From the NCBI GenBank assembly GCA_018000455.1, contig JAGNJW010000023.1, positions 1 to 64,000 of the forward strand: a DNA stretch of 64,000 bases. Reading direction: 5' to 3'. Position 1 is the first letter of the stretch. Each line of letters starts with the position of its first letter. The stretch comes from Acidobacteriota bacterium. Lineage in GTDB: Bacteria > Acidobacteriota > Vicinamibacteria > Vicinamibacterales > UBA2999. Shown one piece after another: positions 26,906-34,457 of this stretch. A model generated the notes under the pieces. The model ran no database searches. It worked only from the letters and a program-made list of their open reading frames with translations, and was not told where the DNA came from. The translations under genes and the position numbers were made by a program.

Positions 26906-28356
26906 GCGTGAGCTACCTGCTGGCGGTGACCGTCGAGGCGCTGATGGGGCCCGTCGAGGCCGCCGTCCTCGCCTACTTCGTCCTCATCAACGTCTGCTAC
27001 ACCGGCCTGCTCGTGGCGGCGGTATTCGAGATGCGCCGGACGCGCAACGAGGCCGTCGGCATCAACGATCACATCGTGGTCGGTTCGCGCCTGGCCCCGA
27101 CCATCAGCATCCTCGCGCCGGCCTACAACGAGGAGGCAACGATCACCGAGAGCGTGCAGTCGTTGCTCACGCTCGACTATCCGAATCTCGAAGTGGTGGT
27201 CATCGCCGACGGCTGCAAGGACTCGACCATCGAGGTCCTCACACAGGAGTTCTCGCTGGTCGAGGTGCACCGGGCGTATTCCCCGCGCGTGCACACCAAG
27301 GGCGTGGTGGCGCTCTACCGCTCGGTGCGCCACGCGAATCTGGTCGTCGTCGACAAGCTGAACGGCGGCAAGGCCGACGCGCTGAACGTCGGCCTGAACC
27401 TGGCAAGCGGCGAGCTGGTGTGCGCCATCGACGCCGACACGCTCATCGAGCGCGGCGCTCTCGTCCGTCTGGCGCGGCCGATGATCATCGACTCGCAGGT
27501 GGTCGCCACCGGCGGCACGATCCGTCCCGTGAACGCCGTGCCGACCAGGAACGGCCAGGTGCTCGACGTCACGGTGCCACGCAACCTGCTGGCCGGCGTG
27601 CAGGTGGTCGAGTATCTGCGCGCGTTCCTGCTCGGGCGCCTCGGCCTCAACCGCCTCGGCGGCAACCTCATCATCTCGGGGGCGTTCGGGCTGTTTCGCC
27701 GCGAGCCGATGATCGCCGCCGGCGGCTGGCTGCACGACACGGTCGGCGAAGACATGGAACTGGTCGTTCGGCTCAGACGGCTCGGCTACGAGCAGGGGGG
27801 CCCGAGCGACGTGGTCTTCGTGCCCGACCCGACGGCCTGGACCGAAGTCCCCGAGTCGTGGGGGGTGCTGGGCCGGCAACGCGATCGCTGGCACCGCGGC
27901 CTCACCGACACGCTGTGGCGGCACCGCCGGCTCATCGGCAACCCGCGCTTCGGCGCCATGGGCCTCATCGTGTTCCCCTACTTCGTGCTCGTCGAGCTGC
28001 TGGCACCGATCGTCGAGGCCCTGGGTCTCATCGTGCTCGCCGGCTCGCTTGCCGTCGGGCTCATCGATAAGACGTTCGCGGTGCTCTTCTTCGCCCTTGC
28101 CATCGGCATCGGCCTCATCCTCAGCGTGGCGACGCTGCTGCTCGACCAGGCGGCCTTCATGCGCTTCCGCCGTCCGCGCGACCTGGCGTGGCTGGTCTGG
28201 TGGAGCGTGGCCGAGAACCTCGGCTACCGGCAGATGACCGTCTACTGGCGGCTGCGCGGGCTCTGGAAGTACATGCGTGGACGCTCCGACTGGGGCGCGA
28301 TGACACGCAAGGGCTTCGCGACCAAGCCGCCGGTGTCGACGGCACGTCCGAGCTGA
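26902..28356 (+). CDS. Processive family 2 glycosyltransferase, membrane-bound
   Basis: A 484-residue polysaccharide-synthase-like enzyme. One N-terminal membrane span is followed by the GT2 domain: ISILAPAYNEEATI, VVIADGCKDST (first Asp), NGGKADALNVGL, CAIDADTLIE (DXD-like), VGEDMELVVRLRR (catalytic Asp of the TED-like motif) and LGRQRDRWHRG (QRXRW-type product-binding motif). Three or four hydrophobic segments at the C-terminus complete a hyaluronan/cellulose/PNAG-synthase-like layout. There is no PilZ domain. The product sugar is unknown. It is translationally coupled (ATGA) to the HEAT protein. Confidence 0.88.
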   Translation: MSVSYLLAVTVEALMGPVEAAVLAYFVLINVCYTGLLVAAVFEMRRTRNEAVGINDHIVVGSRLAPTISILAPAYNEEATITESVQSLLTLDYPNLEVVVIADGCKDSTIEVLTQEFSLVEVHRAYSPRVHTKGVVALYRSVRHANLVVVDKLNGGKADALNVGLNLASGELVCAIDADTLIERGALVRLARPMIIDSQVVATGGTIRPVNAVPTRNGQVLDVTVPRNLLAGVQVVEYLRAFLLGRLGLNRLGGNLIISGAFGLFRREPMIAAGGWLHDTVGEDMELVVRLRRLGYEQGGPSDVVFVPDPTAWTEVPESWGVLGRQRDRWHRGLTDTLWRHRRLIGNPRFGAMGLIVFPYFVLVELLAPIVEALGLIVLAGSLAVGLIDKTFAVLFFALAIGIGLILSVATLLLDQAAFMRFRRPRDLAWLVWWSVAENLGYRQMTVYWRLRGLWKYMRGRSDWGAMTRKGFATKPPVSTARPS

Positions 28357-28363
28357 ACGCCGC

Positions 28364-29125
28364 TCAATCGAACAGCTGCGCGCCGTCGGCACGGAGCCAG
28401 CGCCGGGCTTCGAGATAGCGCGGACAGGCGGCCGCCACGTGCCGCCAGAACCGCGCCGAGTGATTGAGCTCGCGCCGATGCATCAGCTCGTGCAGCAGCA
28501 CGTACTCGCGCACGAAGGGCGGCGTCTGCACGAGGCGCCAGTTGAGTGAGATCGTGCCGCGGCGCGAGCACGAGCCCCAGCGCGACGCTTGATTGCGGAT
28601 CGACACGCGCGTCACCGTGATGCCGTGACACTCCGCCAGCGCCAGCAGCTCGCCCGGCAGGGTCGCGGCGGCCCTGACACGGAGCCATGTCTGCACGGCC
28701 GCCTTGAGGGCCCGGCCATCGTCGGGTGCGACCGCAATGGTGGCGCCGTCGATGAGCACGCGGCTGGCACCACCGTCCACGAGCGGGCACGGCTCGCCGT
28801 CGACGAGGACCACGGCGCCAACCGCCCATCGGGCCGTCGCGCGCTTTGCGCGTGTCAGCAGCTGGCGGGCGATCCAGGCCTGCTGCGAGTCGACAAACTG
28901 GCGCGCCTCACGCTTGCTGCCCCACCAGGGCATCGTCACGCGCAGCGTGCGGTCGCCGAGCAGACGCAGAATATAGCGCCGCGTGCCGCGGCGCCGCACG
29001 TAGACCACCTCCGGCGCCGCGTCCAGCACCACCCGCGGCAGTCCGGCTGAGGGCTCGGCCGGCAGCCGCTCAACGGCTGCCGGGGGCGGCGCCTCGGAGG
29101 AGAGCGGCAGTCCGAGCTGCACCAC
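28364..29125 (-). CDS. YgjP-like (DUF45) zinc metallopeptidase
   Basis: A 253-residue protein with a C-terminal metallopeptidase domain of the YgjP/SprT-like group. RNQASRWGSCSRRGTISLNW is the family signature, and LLHELMHRRELNHSARFW carries the HEXXH-like zinc site (HELMH) with a later His. The N-terminal part contains the mixed beta region with RRYILRLL and WIARQL. Substrates of this cytoplasmic family are poorly known. It converges on the glycosyltransferase with seven bases between stops, and follows the PagL-like gene by six bases. Confidence 0.9.
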   Translation of the reverse strand: MVQLGLPLSSEAPPPAAVERLPAEPSAGLPRVVLDAAPEVVYVRRRGTRRYILRLLGDRTLRVTMPWWGSKREARQFVDSQQAWIARQLLTRAKRATARWAVGAVVLVDGEPCPLVDGGASRVLIDGATIAVAPDDGRALKAAVQTWLRVRAAATLPGELLALAECHGITVTRVSIRNQASRWGSCSRRGTISLNWRLVQTPPFVREYVLLHELMHRRELNHSARFWRHVAAACPRYLEARRWLRADGAQLFD

Positions 29126-29131
29126 GAGAGA

Positions 29132-29755
29132 CTAGCGCGCCCCCATGCGCGTCCACCCCATGGTGAGCATGTGAGCGTTGACGCCGGGATTCTGCCGCAG
29201 GCGGTTGCCGTTCGAGATGTGATGCAGACGATAGCCGGCGACGAGCCCGTGCCCGCCGCGCCCGAACACGCGCACGCCCACGCCGGCATGGGCCGTGAAG
29301 TTGCTGCCGGTCGTGGCGTCCGGAATCGGTGCCGAGGTCCACAGCGCGCCGCCGCCGGCTTCCACGTACGGCGCAAGGCGTCCGCCGGGCGCAAAGTTCC
29401 ACCGCCACGCCAGCGGCGACAGGCCCACCCCGCGCGCCCTCCCGGTCGACCACTGGGAAAAAATCGGGATGATCTCGACCGACCACTGGAATCGACCCCT
29501 GGCCCACCGCGGCCCCCGCAGGTCCGTGAGCACGCGGCCCCAGGCGAGCTGCGTCGTCAGGTACCGCTCGCCGCCCCTTGACTGCAGGACGGTGATGCCG
29601 CGCGCGGCGCTGGCCGAGGCCGACCACTCGGTGGCACCGCGCACGACGGGTGTCTGCGCGTCGGCGTCAACCGACCCGCCCAGCGCCAGCGCCGTCGCCG
29701 TCGCAGCGACGAGCGCACGATAGAATGCCGGGGTGAGCGAGTTTTGTGCCGTCAT
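29132..29755 (-). CDS. PagL-like lipid A deacylase / acyloxyacyl hydrolase outer-membrane protein
   Basis: A 207-residue protein with an N-terminal signal (FYRALVAATATALALGG followed by small residues). The body is rich in alternating hydrophobic strands, as in a small beta-barrel. The segment YRLHHISNGNRLRQNPGVN holds the HXSN active-site pattern of PagL, which removes an ester-linked acyl chain from lipid A. The ATG at 29755 is the only plausible start, and it overlaps the start region of the divergent YtxJ-like gene by 23 bases. This supports an LPS-bearing outer membrane. Confidence 0.78.
   Translation of the reverse strand: MTAQNSLTPAFYRALVAATATALALGGSVDADAQTPVVRGATEWSASASAARGITVLQSRGGERYLTTQLAWGRVLTDLRGPRWARGRFQWSVEIIPIFSQWSTGRARGVGLSPLAWRWNFAPGGRLAPYVEAGGGALWTSAPIPDATTGSNFTAHAGVGVRVFGRGGHGLVAGYRLHHISNGNRLRQNPGVNAHMLTMGWTRMGAR
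29721..29726 (+). promoter_or_regulatory. -10 box six bases before the YtxJ-like start
   Basis: TAGAAT, six bases, then GTG at 29733. It lies inside the coding region of the divergent PagL-like gene. Confidence 0.45.
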
Positions 29756-30095
29756 GTCCGCCCGTGATCTGGAAACGGCCTTGAGCGCGTCCCACATCGA
29801 ACCCGTCATTCTCTTCAAGCATAGCCAGACCTGCGGCGTGAGTCTCATGGCACGGGAACTGCTCGCCGACGGCAGCGTGCCGCGACCGCTGCACGAGATC
29901 GTCGTGCAGCGCCAGCGTGAGCTCTCGAACGCGGTGGCCTCGACGCTCGGCGTGCGGCACGAGTCGCCCCAGGTGGTCGTCGTCGCACGCGGCGCGGCCG
30001 TATGGCACAGCTCCCATTCGGGCGTCACGCCGGACCGGATTGCGCGCGCCTGGCAGGACGCGGCCGCCAGCTTCACTGCGACTCCGGCACGCTGA
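29733..30095 (+). CDS. YtxJ-like monothiol (bacilliredoxin-type) protein
   Basis: A 120-residue thioredoxin-fold protein of the YtxJ (DUF2847) family, with its single redox Cys in FKHSQTCGVSLMA. The SPQVVVVARGAAVW strand and the following helix fit the fold. In Firmicutes this family removes bacillithiol from mixed disulfides; that role here is inference. GTG at 29733 is preceded by a -10 box at six bases; ATG at 29754 is the alternative and shares CATG with the PagL-like start. Its end overlaps the convergent rhodanese-methyltransferase gene by 23 bases. Confidence 0.8.
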   Translation: MSEFCAVMSARDLETALSASHIEPVILFKHSQTCGVSLMARELLADGSVPRPLHEIVVQRQRELSNAVASTLGVRHESPQVVVVARGAAVWHSSHSGVTPDRIARAWQDAAASFTATPAR

Positions 30096-30930
30096 GTTTG
30101 CGGGCCACGACCGACGCCACCATCCGGCCGTCGACGTCGCCCTCGCGCTGGCGCTCGACGGCGAGCGATGCGACCAGGCGTGGCAGTTCACCCGCCTCGA
30201 GCAAGAACGCGGGGTTGGAGGGCCGTCCGCGCGCAGCCTGTGCCGTCGTGAACGTCTCGTAGACGAGCAGTCCCCCCGGTACCAACGCGCGGACGATTGC
30301 CGGCATCAAAGGTCGGTGCAGGTAGTTGGTCACGACGACGAGATCGTAGGCGCCGTCGCCCAGATCGATGGCACCGGCCTCGAGATCGCAGACCTCGGTC
30401 GTCACGGGCCAGCCAAGGCGCGCCGCCACGGCGCTGAGCGCCGCCATGCGCTCAGCGTCGCGATCGAGCGCGGTGACCGGCCAGCCGGCCGCGGCGAAGA
30501 GCAGGGCGTGGCGTCCGCGTCCAGCCGCCACGTCGAGGACGCGCATGCCCGGTGACAACAGATCGGCATTGTCGACCACCCATCCGGCCGGGCCGTCGAT
30601 TGGCGCCGCCCCGAACTCGCGCGGACCGTTCCAGCCGGCCATGCCGTTGGCCAGGTCGTAGACCGGGCCACGGCCGGCACGAACGAGCAGCTCTGCGGCC
30701 CGCGCGCTGCGCACGCCGTGTTCGCAGCAGACGAGGATTGGACCGTCTGGCAGCACGGCCGGTGCCGACGCGATGCGATCCACCGGCAGGAGCCGGGCGC
30801 CGGGCAGGTGGCCGAGGCCGGCGTACTCATGTGGGGTGCGGACGTCGACCAGGGTCAGCGGACCCGCCGACATCAGACGGCGGGCCTCCTCACTCGAAAC
30901 GCGAACGGCACGTGCGGACGTCGCGCTCAC
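30073..30930 (-). CDS. Rhodanese - SAM methyltransferase fusion protein
   Basis: 285 residues in two domains. Residues about 5-105 form a rhodanese domain: LVDVRTPHEYAGLGHLPGA, then the active-site loop in LVCCEHGVRSA. Residues about 125-285 form a TehB-like methyltransferase with VLDVAAGRGRHAL as motif I and VTNYLHRPL after motif IV. A natural reading is sulfur transfer followed by S-methylation of a thiol, or of tellurite/selenite-type substrates, but no substrate is shown. The GTG start shares GTGA with the upstream VOC fragment, and the 3' end overlaps the YtxJ-like gene on the other strand. Confidence 0.85.
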   Translation of the reverse strand: MSATSARAVRVSSEEARRLMSAGPLTLVDVRTPHEYAGLGHLPGARLLPVDRIASAPAVLPDGPILVCCEHGVRSARAAELLVRAGRGPVYDLANGMAGWNGPREFGAAPIDGPAGWVVDNADLLSPGMRVLDVAAGRGRHALLFAAAGWPVTALDRDAERMAALSAVAARLGWPVTTEVCDLEAGAIDLGDGAYDLVVVTNYLHRPLMPAIVRALVPGGLLVYETFTTAQAARGRPSNPAFLLEAGELPRLVASLAVERQREGDVDGRMVASVVARKLSVPESQ

Positions 30931-31085
30931 GCCCCCACGACGCGCTCGGCGAACGTGATGAGATGGCCGTTCGAATCGTAGACGGCCAGTTCGCGCCTCC
31001 CGTACGGCTTGGTCTGCAGCGCCATGACGACCGGCACCGGTGGCGTGATCGCGGTGTGCGTGAAGCGAATGGTGTTGATCGACAT
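30927..31085 (-). CDS. Truncated glyoxalase/VOC-family small protein
   Basis: 52 residues from an ATG with an excellent GGAGGT site. The last 25 residues (PYGRRELAVYDSNGHLITFAE) match the final strand-loop-strand and the metal-ligand Glu of VOC (glyoxalase/bleomycin resistance) domains. The first beta-alpha units are missing, with only about 25 unrelated residues before. A complete VOC module needs about 110 residues, so this is a remnant or a reduced protein. It overlaps the downstream fusion gene by four bases. Confidence 0.55.
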   Translation of the reverse strand: MSINTIRFTHTAITPPVPVVMALQTKPYGRRELAVYDSNGHLITFAERVVGA

Positions 31086-31215
31086 GTCGGACCTCCCCGG
31101 CGCCTGCGACGCCGGCGCAGGCAAGACTCTTGGTTGCGTCCGGGGCGGAGCCCGCGAGGGACTCCGGCAGTCTACGAGGCGGCCCAGTTGCGGCGCAACA
31201 CCCCGGCCGGCCTGC

Positions 31216-31221
31216 TATGCT
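31216..31221 (+). promoter_or_regulatory. -10 box six bases before a start codon
   Basis: TATGCT, six bases, then GTG at 31228; it supports a leaderless transcript. Confidence 0.45.
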
Positions 31222-31227
31222 GCTGGC

Positions 31228-31482
31228 GTGGCGCGAGGCTGGGAGAGCAAGGCCGTCGAATCGCAGCAGGAAGACCGGGCGACGCGCCGGCCCTCGGGGC
31301 CGGCCCTGTCGCCCGACGAGCGAGACCGGCGCCAGCGCGCCGACACGGTCGCGCTCGCGCTGGCCGATACGACGGCTCAGCTGCAGGCGGCGTGCCGGCC
31401 CGTACAGCGCGACCTGCTGCGCCAGCGGGTCATCGCCCTCGAGCGGCTCCTGGCGGAGCTCCGGACCTCACCGGCGCGGTAG
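31228..31482 (+). CDS. Small hypothetical protein, charged and helical
   Basis: An 84-residue protein that I do not recognise. The N-terminal half is polar and rich in Arg/Glu; the C-terminal half (VALALADTTAQLQAAC...RQRVIALERLLAELR) is a heptad-like amphipathic helix that could form a coiled coil. The frame is open further upstream, but the GTG at 31228 has a TATGCT box exactly six bases before it and no ribosome site. Codon use matches the genome. Confidence 0.5.
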   Translation: MARGWESKAVESQQEDRATRRPSGPALSPDERDRRQRADTVALALADTTAQLQAACRPVQRDLLRQRVIALERLLAELRTSPAR

Positions 31483-31503
31483 GCAGTCCAACCGGCCGAC
31501 GCG

Positions 31504-31533
31504 TTGCAGAACCCGCGGTCTTCCTGCTATGCT
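31504..31533 (+). promoter_or_regulatory. Promoter of the RRM protein gene
   Basis: TTGCAG (31504-31509) and TATGCT (31528-31533) are separated by 18 bases. Transcription from here would give a leader of about 117 bases before the GTG at 31657, long for this genome and a candidate for post-transcriptional control. Confidence 0.45.
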
Positions 31534-31656
31534 CGGCCGAATCCTAAGGGTTTGACGCCTCCCTATCACCACCACTTGTCGCCCCGGTCCCAACGCGGAG
31601 ACAGCGCGTCGCTCCAACGAGTGAGTCGCCCAGCGGAACCTCAAGAGTAACCAGCC

Positions 31657-32397
31657 GTGCCAGCCGTTCGCCTGTTCATCGGAAACCTTCCCTACAACGC
31701 CACCGAGGACGACATCCGCGCGCACTTCGCGCAGGTGGGACCACCCACGCAGATCGTGCGTCCGCTCGATCGCGAGACCGGTCGTGCCCGCGGTTTTGCG
31801 TTTGTCGAATATGGTGAGCGCCCGCTGGCCGAAGAGGCCGTCAAGCGCTTCGACGGCCAGCTCTTCATGGGCCGCCCGCTGGCCGTCAGCGAAGCGCGGG
31901 CCCGCGACGATCGCGGTCCGAGCGGTCCGCCGCGTCCGGGTGGCTACGGTGCGCCACGCCCAGGTGGCGGCGGCTTCACGCCGCGGCCGGGGGGCTTCAC
32001 GTCCCGTCCTCCTGGCGAGGGCGGCTACGCGCCTCGTACTGGCGGCTTCCGCCAGAACCCCGGCGACCCGCCGCTCACCGAAGCAGCCCTCGCCCGCTCC
32101 CGCAACTTCGGGCCGCCAGCACCGCCCAAGGGCAAGAAGGGGCCGAAGACCGGCTTTGCCGCCAAGGAGCGCGGACCCAAGGGACCGATCCCGACCAAGT
32201 TCACCGGACGCGTCTACGGTCTCGACGACCAGGACGAAGCGGCCGCCGCCGCCGACGACGCGCTGCCAGACTTCATGAAGGCCGACACCGACTCGACCAC
32301 CGACGCCGACTCGGCAACCGACACCGATTCGGCTGCCAACCCCGACTCGGGCACCGAGGCCAACTCGGGCGACGACAGTCCCGACGAGAAGGACTAG
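31657..32397 (+). CDS. RRM-domain RNA-binding protein with low-complexity tail
   Basis: 246 residues. Residues 1-85 form one RNA recognition motif with RNP2 (LFIGNLPY) and RNP1 (RGFAFVEY). About 90-150 is Gly/Pro/Arg-rich with PRPGG-type repeats. About 165-190 is Lys-rich (KGKKGPKTG). The last 40 residues are an acidic run of T/A-D-S units. The RRM part resembles the small cold-inducible Rbp proteins of bacteria; the basic-then-acidic disordered tail is unusual. Start is GTG; the leader is long. It probably binds mRNA in the cytoplasm. Confidence 0.88.
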   Translation: MPAVRLFIGNLPYNATEDDIRAHFAQVGPPTQIVRPLDRETGRARGFAFVEYGERPLAEEAVKRFDGQLFMGRPLAVSEARARDDRGPSGPPRPGGYGAPRPGGGGFTPRPGGFTSRPPGEGGYAPRTGGFRQNPGDPPLTEAALARSRNFGPPAPPKGKKGPKTGFAAKERGPKGPIPTKFTGRVYGLDDQDEAAAAADDALPDFMKADTDSTTDADSATDTDSAANPDSGTEANSGDDSPDEKD

Positions 32398-32407
32398 GCC
32401 TCGCGGC

Positions 32408-32929
32408 ATGGTCGTGGCGACCATCACCGGCGAGTTCCGCAAGACCAAGGGGCTCGCCGACCGTGCGATCGCCCAGCTCACCGACGACCAGCTGCACGCG
32501 CGCCTCGACGCCGAGGCGAACAGCGTCGCCATGCTGATGGCCCACATGGCCGGCAACATGCGGTCACGCTGGACCGACTTCCTGACCACCGACGGCGAGA
32601 AGTCGTGGCGCACCCGCGACGCGGAGTTCGACCCACCGGCGCTCGCGCGTGCCGAACTCCTCGCGTCGTGGGAAGCGGGATGGCAGGTGCTCTTCGACAC
32701 GCTCGCCACGCTCAGCGACGCCGACCTGGCGCGGACGGTGACGATTCGCGGCGAAGGGCAGACGGCGCTCGCGGCCATCCTCCGCCAGGTGAGTCACTAC
32801 GGGGGGCACGCCCACCAGATCGTGCTGCTCGCCAAACATCTCACCGGCGCCGCCTGGACGGTGTTGTCGATTCCCCGCGGCCAGTCAGCCGCCTACACCG
32901 CCGCCAGTCGCGCCGCATCCGGTTCCTGA
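32408..32929 (+). CDS. DinB-superfamily protein (DUF1572)
   Basis: A 173-residue four-helix-bundle protein. The helix with MLMAHMAGNMRSRW carries the first metal-binding His, and QVSHYGGHAHQIVLLAKHL carries the paired His of the DinB fold. TDGEKSWRTRDAEF is typical of DUF1572. These are often metal-dependent thiol-S-transferases (bacillithiol/mycothiol type); that is a family-level inference here, mildly supported by the nearby YtxJ-like gene. It starts ten bases after the RRM gene. Confidence 0.82.
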   Translation: MVVATITGEFRKTKGLADRAIAQLTDDQLHARLDAEANSVAMLMAHMAGNMRSRWTDFLTTDGEKSWRTRDAEFDPPALARAELLASWEAGWQVLFDTLATLSDADLARTVTIRGEGQTALAAILRQVSHYGGHAHQIVLLAKHLTGAAWTVLSIPRGQSAAYTAASRAASGS

Positions 32930-32943
32930 CCGGTGCCCCGCGG

Positions 32944-32949
32944 TATGAT
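32944..32949 (+). promoter_or_regulatory. -10 box seven bases before a start codon
   Basis: TATGAT, seven bases, then ATG at 32957. Confidence 0.4.
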
Positions 32950-32956
32950 CCCGGGG

Positions 32957-33178
32957 ATGGAGTTGTCGAGCCCCACCGTGCTGTGGCGATTGTGGAGCAA
33001 GGCTGGCGAGCAGGCCCGCGCCGTGGTCATCCCGGGCGAACCGCATTCGACGCTCACGGTGTTCGTCGGTGACGTGATGGACCGCGCCGAGAACTTCGAC
33101 GCGCTCGACGTGGCGCTCTTCCGCGCCGACGACATCAAGGTGACGCTGCTCGAGAGCGGCTGGCGCGAAGAGAACTGA
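32957..33178 (+). CDS. Small hypothetical protein
   Basis: 73 residues of unrecognised family. It begins [20 protein letters not shown] and alternates predicted strands ([17 protein letters not shown]) with short helices, suggesting a compact alpha/beta fold. A TATGAT box lies seven bases before the ATG and there is no ribosome site. It lies 13 bases ahead of ispG on the same strand and may share its transcript. Confidence 0.5.
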   Translation: MELSSPTVLWRLWSKAGEQARAVVIPGEPHSTLTVFVGDVMDRAENFDALDVALFRADDIKVTLLESGWREEN

Positions 33179-33191
33179 TTTCGGATTGACG

Positions 33192-34424
33192 ATGATTCAG
33201 CTGACGTCGCGGCGCCGAACCGTGCCGGTCGCGGTGGGTCCGGTCACGGTAGGCGGCGGTGCCCCGGTGGTGGTGCAATCGATGACCATGACCGATACGG
33301 CCGATGCCGCGTCCACCGCCCGGCAGTGCCTCGAGCTGTGGGAAGCCGGCTCCGAGATGATGCGGGTCACCGTCAATGTGCCCGAGGCCGCGGCAGCCGT
33401 GCCCGAGATCAAACAGCGGATGCTCGATGCCGGCTGCACGGCGCCGCTCATCGGCGACTTCCACTACAACGGCCACCTGCTGCTCACCCGCCATCCGGGC
33501 TGCGCCGCCGCACTCGACAAGTACCGCATCAACCCCGGCAACGTCGGCACCGGCAAGCGACGGGACAAGCAGTTCGCCACCATCTGCGGCGTGGCGGCCG
33601 ACCGCGGCAAGCCCGTGCGCATCGGCGTCAACGGCGGCTCCCTCAATCAGGAGCTGGTGATGGCGCGCATGCAGGAGAACTCCGACCGGGATCTCGGTCT
33701 CAGCTCCGACGAGATCGTGAATGAGTGCATGGTACGCTCGGCGCTGCAGTCCACCCAGCTCGCCCTCGACAGCGGCCTCACCGTCAACCAGATCATCATC
33801 TCGTGCAAGGTCTCGCGGCCGACCCATCTCATCCAGGTCTACCGCGCGCTCGCCCAGCAGACGACGCAGCCGCTGCACCTCGGCCTCACCGAGGCCGGCA
33901 TGGGCGTGAAGGGCCTGGCCTGGTCGGCCGCCGCGCTCGGGGCGCTCCTGAACGAAGGCATCGGCGACACCATCCGCGTCTCGCTCACGCCACGTCCGGG
34001 CGGCGATCGCCGCGAAGAGGTCTACGCGGCCTGCGAGATCCTGCAGGCGATGGGCCTGCGCACGTTCGCCCCGAGCGTCACCGCCTGTCCTGGCTGCGGC
34101 CGCACGACCAGTTCGACGTTTCAGGAACTCGCCGAGCGCGTGCAGAACTACATCCGCGAGCAGATGCCGGCGTGGAAGACCCGCTACGACGGGGTCGAGA
34201 CGCTCACGCTGGCGGTGATGGGGTGTGTTGTCAACGGACCCGGCGAGTCGAAGGCCGCCAACATCGGCATCTCGCTGCCGGGTACCGGGGAAGCGCCTAC
34301 CTGCCCGGTCTACATCGACGGCGAGCACCACTCGACACTGCGAGGCAGCTACGAAGAACTGGCCGCGGCCTTCCAGCAGCTCGTCGACGACTACGTCGAT
34401 ACCAGGTACGCGCGAAGGTCCTAG
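33192..34424 (+). CDS. ispG: 4-hydroxy-3-methylbut-2-enyl diphosphate synthase
   Basis: Iron-sulfur enzyme of the MEP isoprenoid pathway that converts MEcPP to HMBPP. The 410 residues show [14 protein letters not shown] at the N-terminus, the TIM-barrel part ([21 protein letters not shown]) and the C-terminal [4Fe-4S] ligands in TACPGCGRT and [13 protein letters not shown] at 33186 is an alternative start two codons earlier. It is the standard bacterial two-domain form. Confidence 0.96.
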   Translation: MIQLTSRRRTVPVAVGPVTVGGGAPVVVQSMTMTDTADAASTARQCLELWEAGSEMMRVTVNVPEAAAAVPEIKQRMLDAGCTAPLIGDFHYNGHLLLTRHPGCAAALDKYRINPGNVGTGKRRDKQFATICGVAADRGKPVRIGVNGGSLNQELVMARMQENSDRDLGLSSDEIVNECMVRSALQSTQLALDSGLTVNQIIISCKVSRPTHLIQVYRALAQQTTQPLHLGLTEAGMGVKGLAWSAAALGALLNEGIGDTIRVSLTPRPGGDRREEVYAACEILQAMGLRTFAPSVTACPGCGRTTSSTFQELAERVQNYIREQMPAWKTRYDGVETLTLAVMGCVVNGPGESKAANIGISLPGTGEAPTCPVYIDGEHHSTLRGSYEELAAAFQQLVDDYVDTRYARRS

Positions 34425-34457
34425 CGGCGCGGCTCTGCCAGGAAGCACGAACCGACC

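Noticed and set aside
32281..32394. DNA tandem repeat or CRISPR-like array
   Set aside because: The periodicity comes from the acidic T/A-D-S codons of the RRM protein tail, with no regular spacers. No CRISPR array was found in the window.
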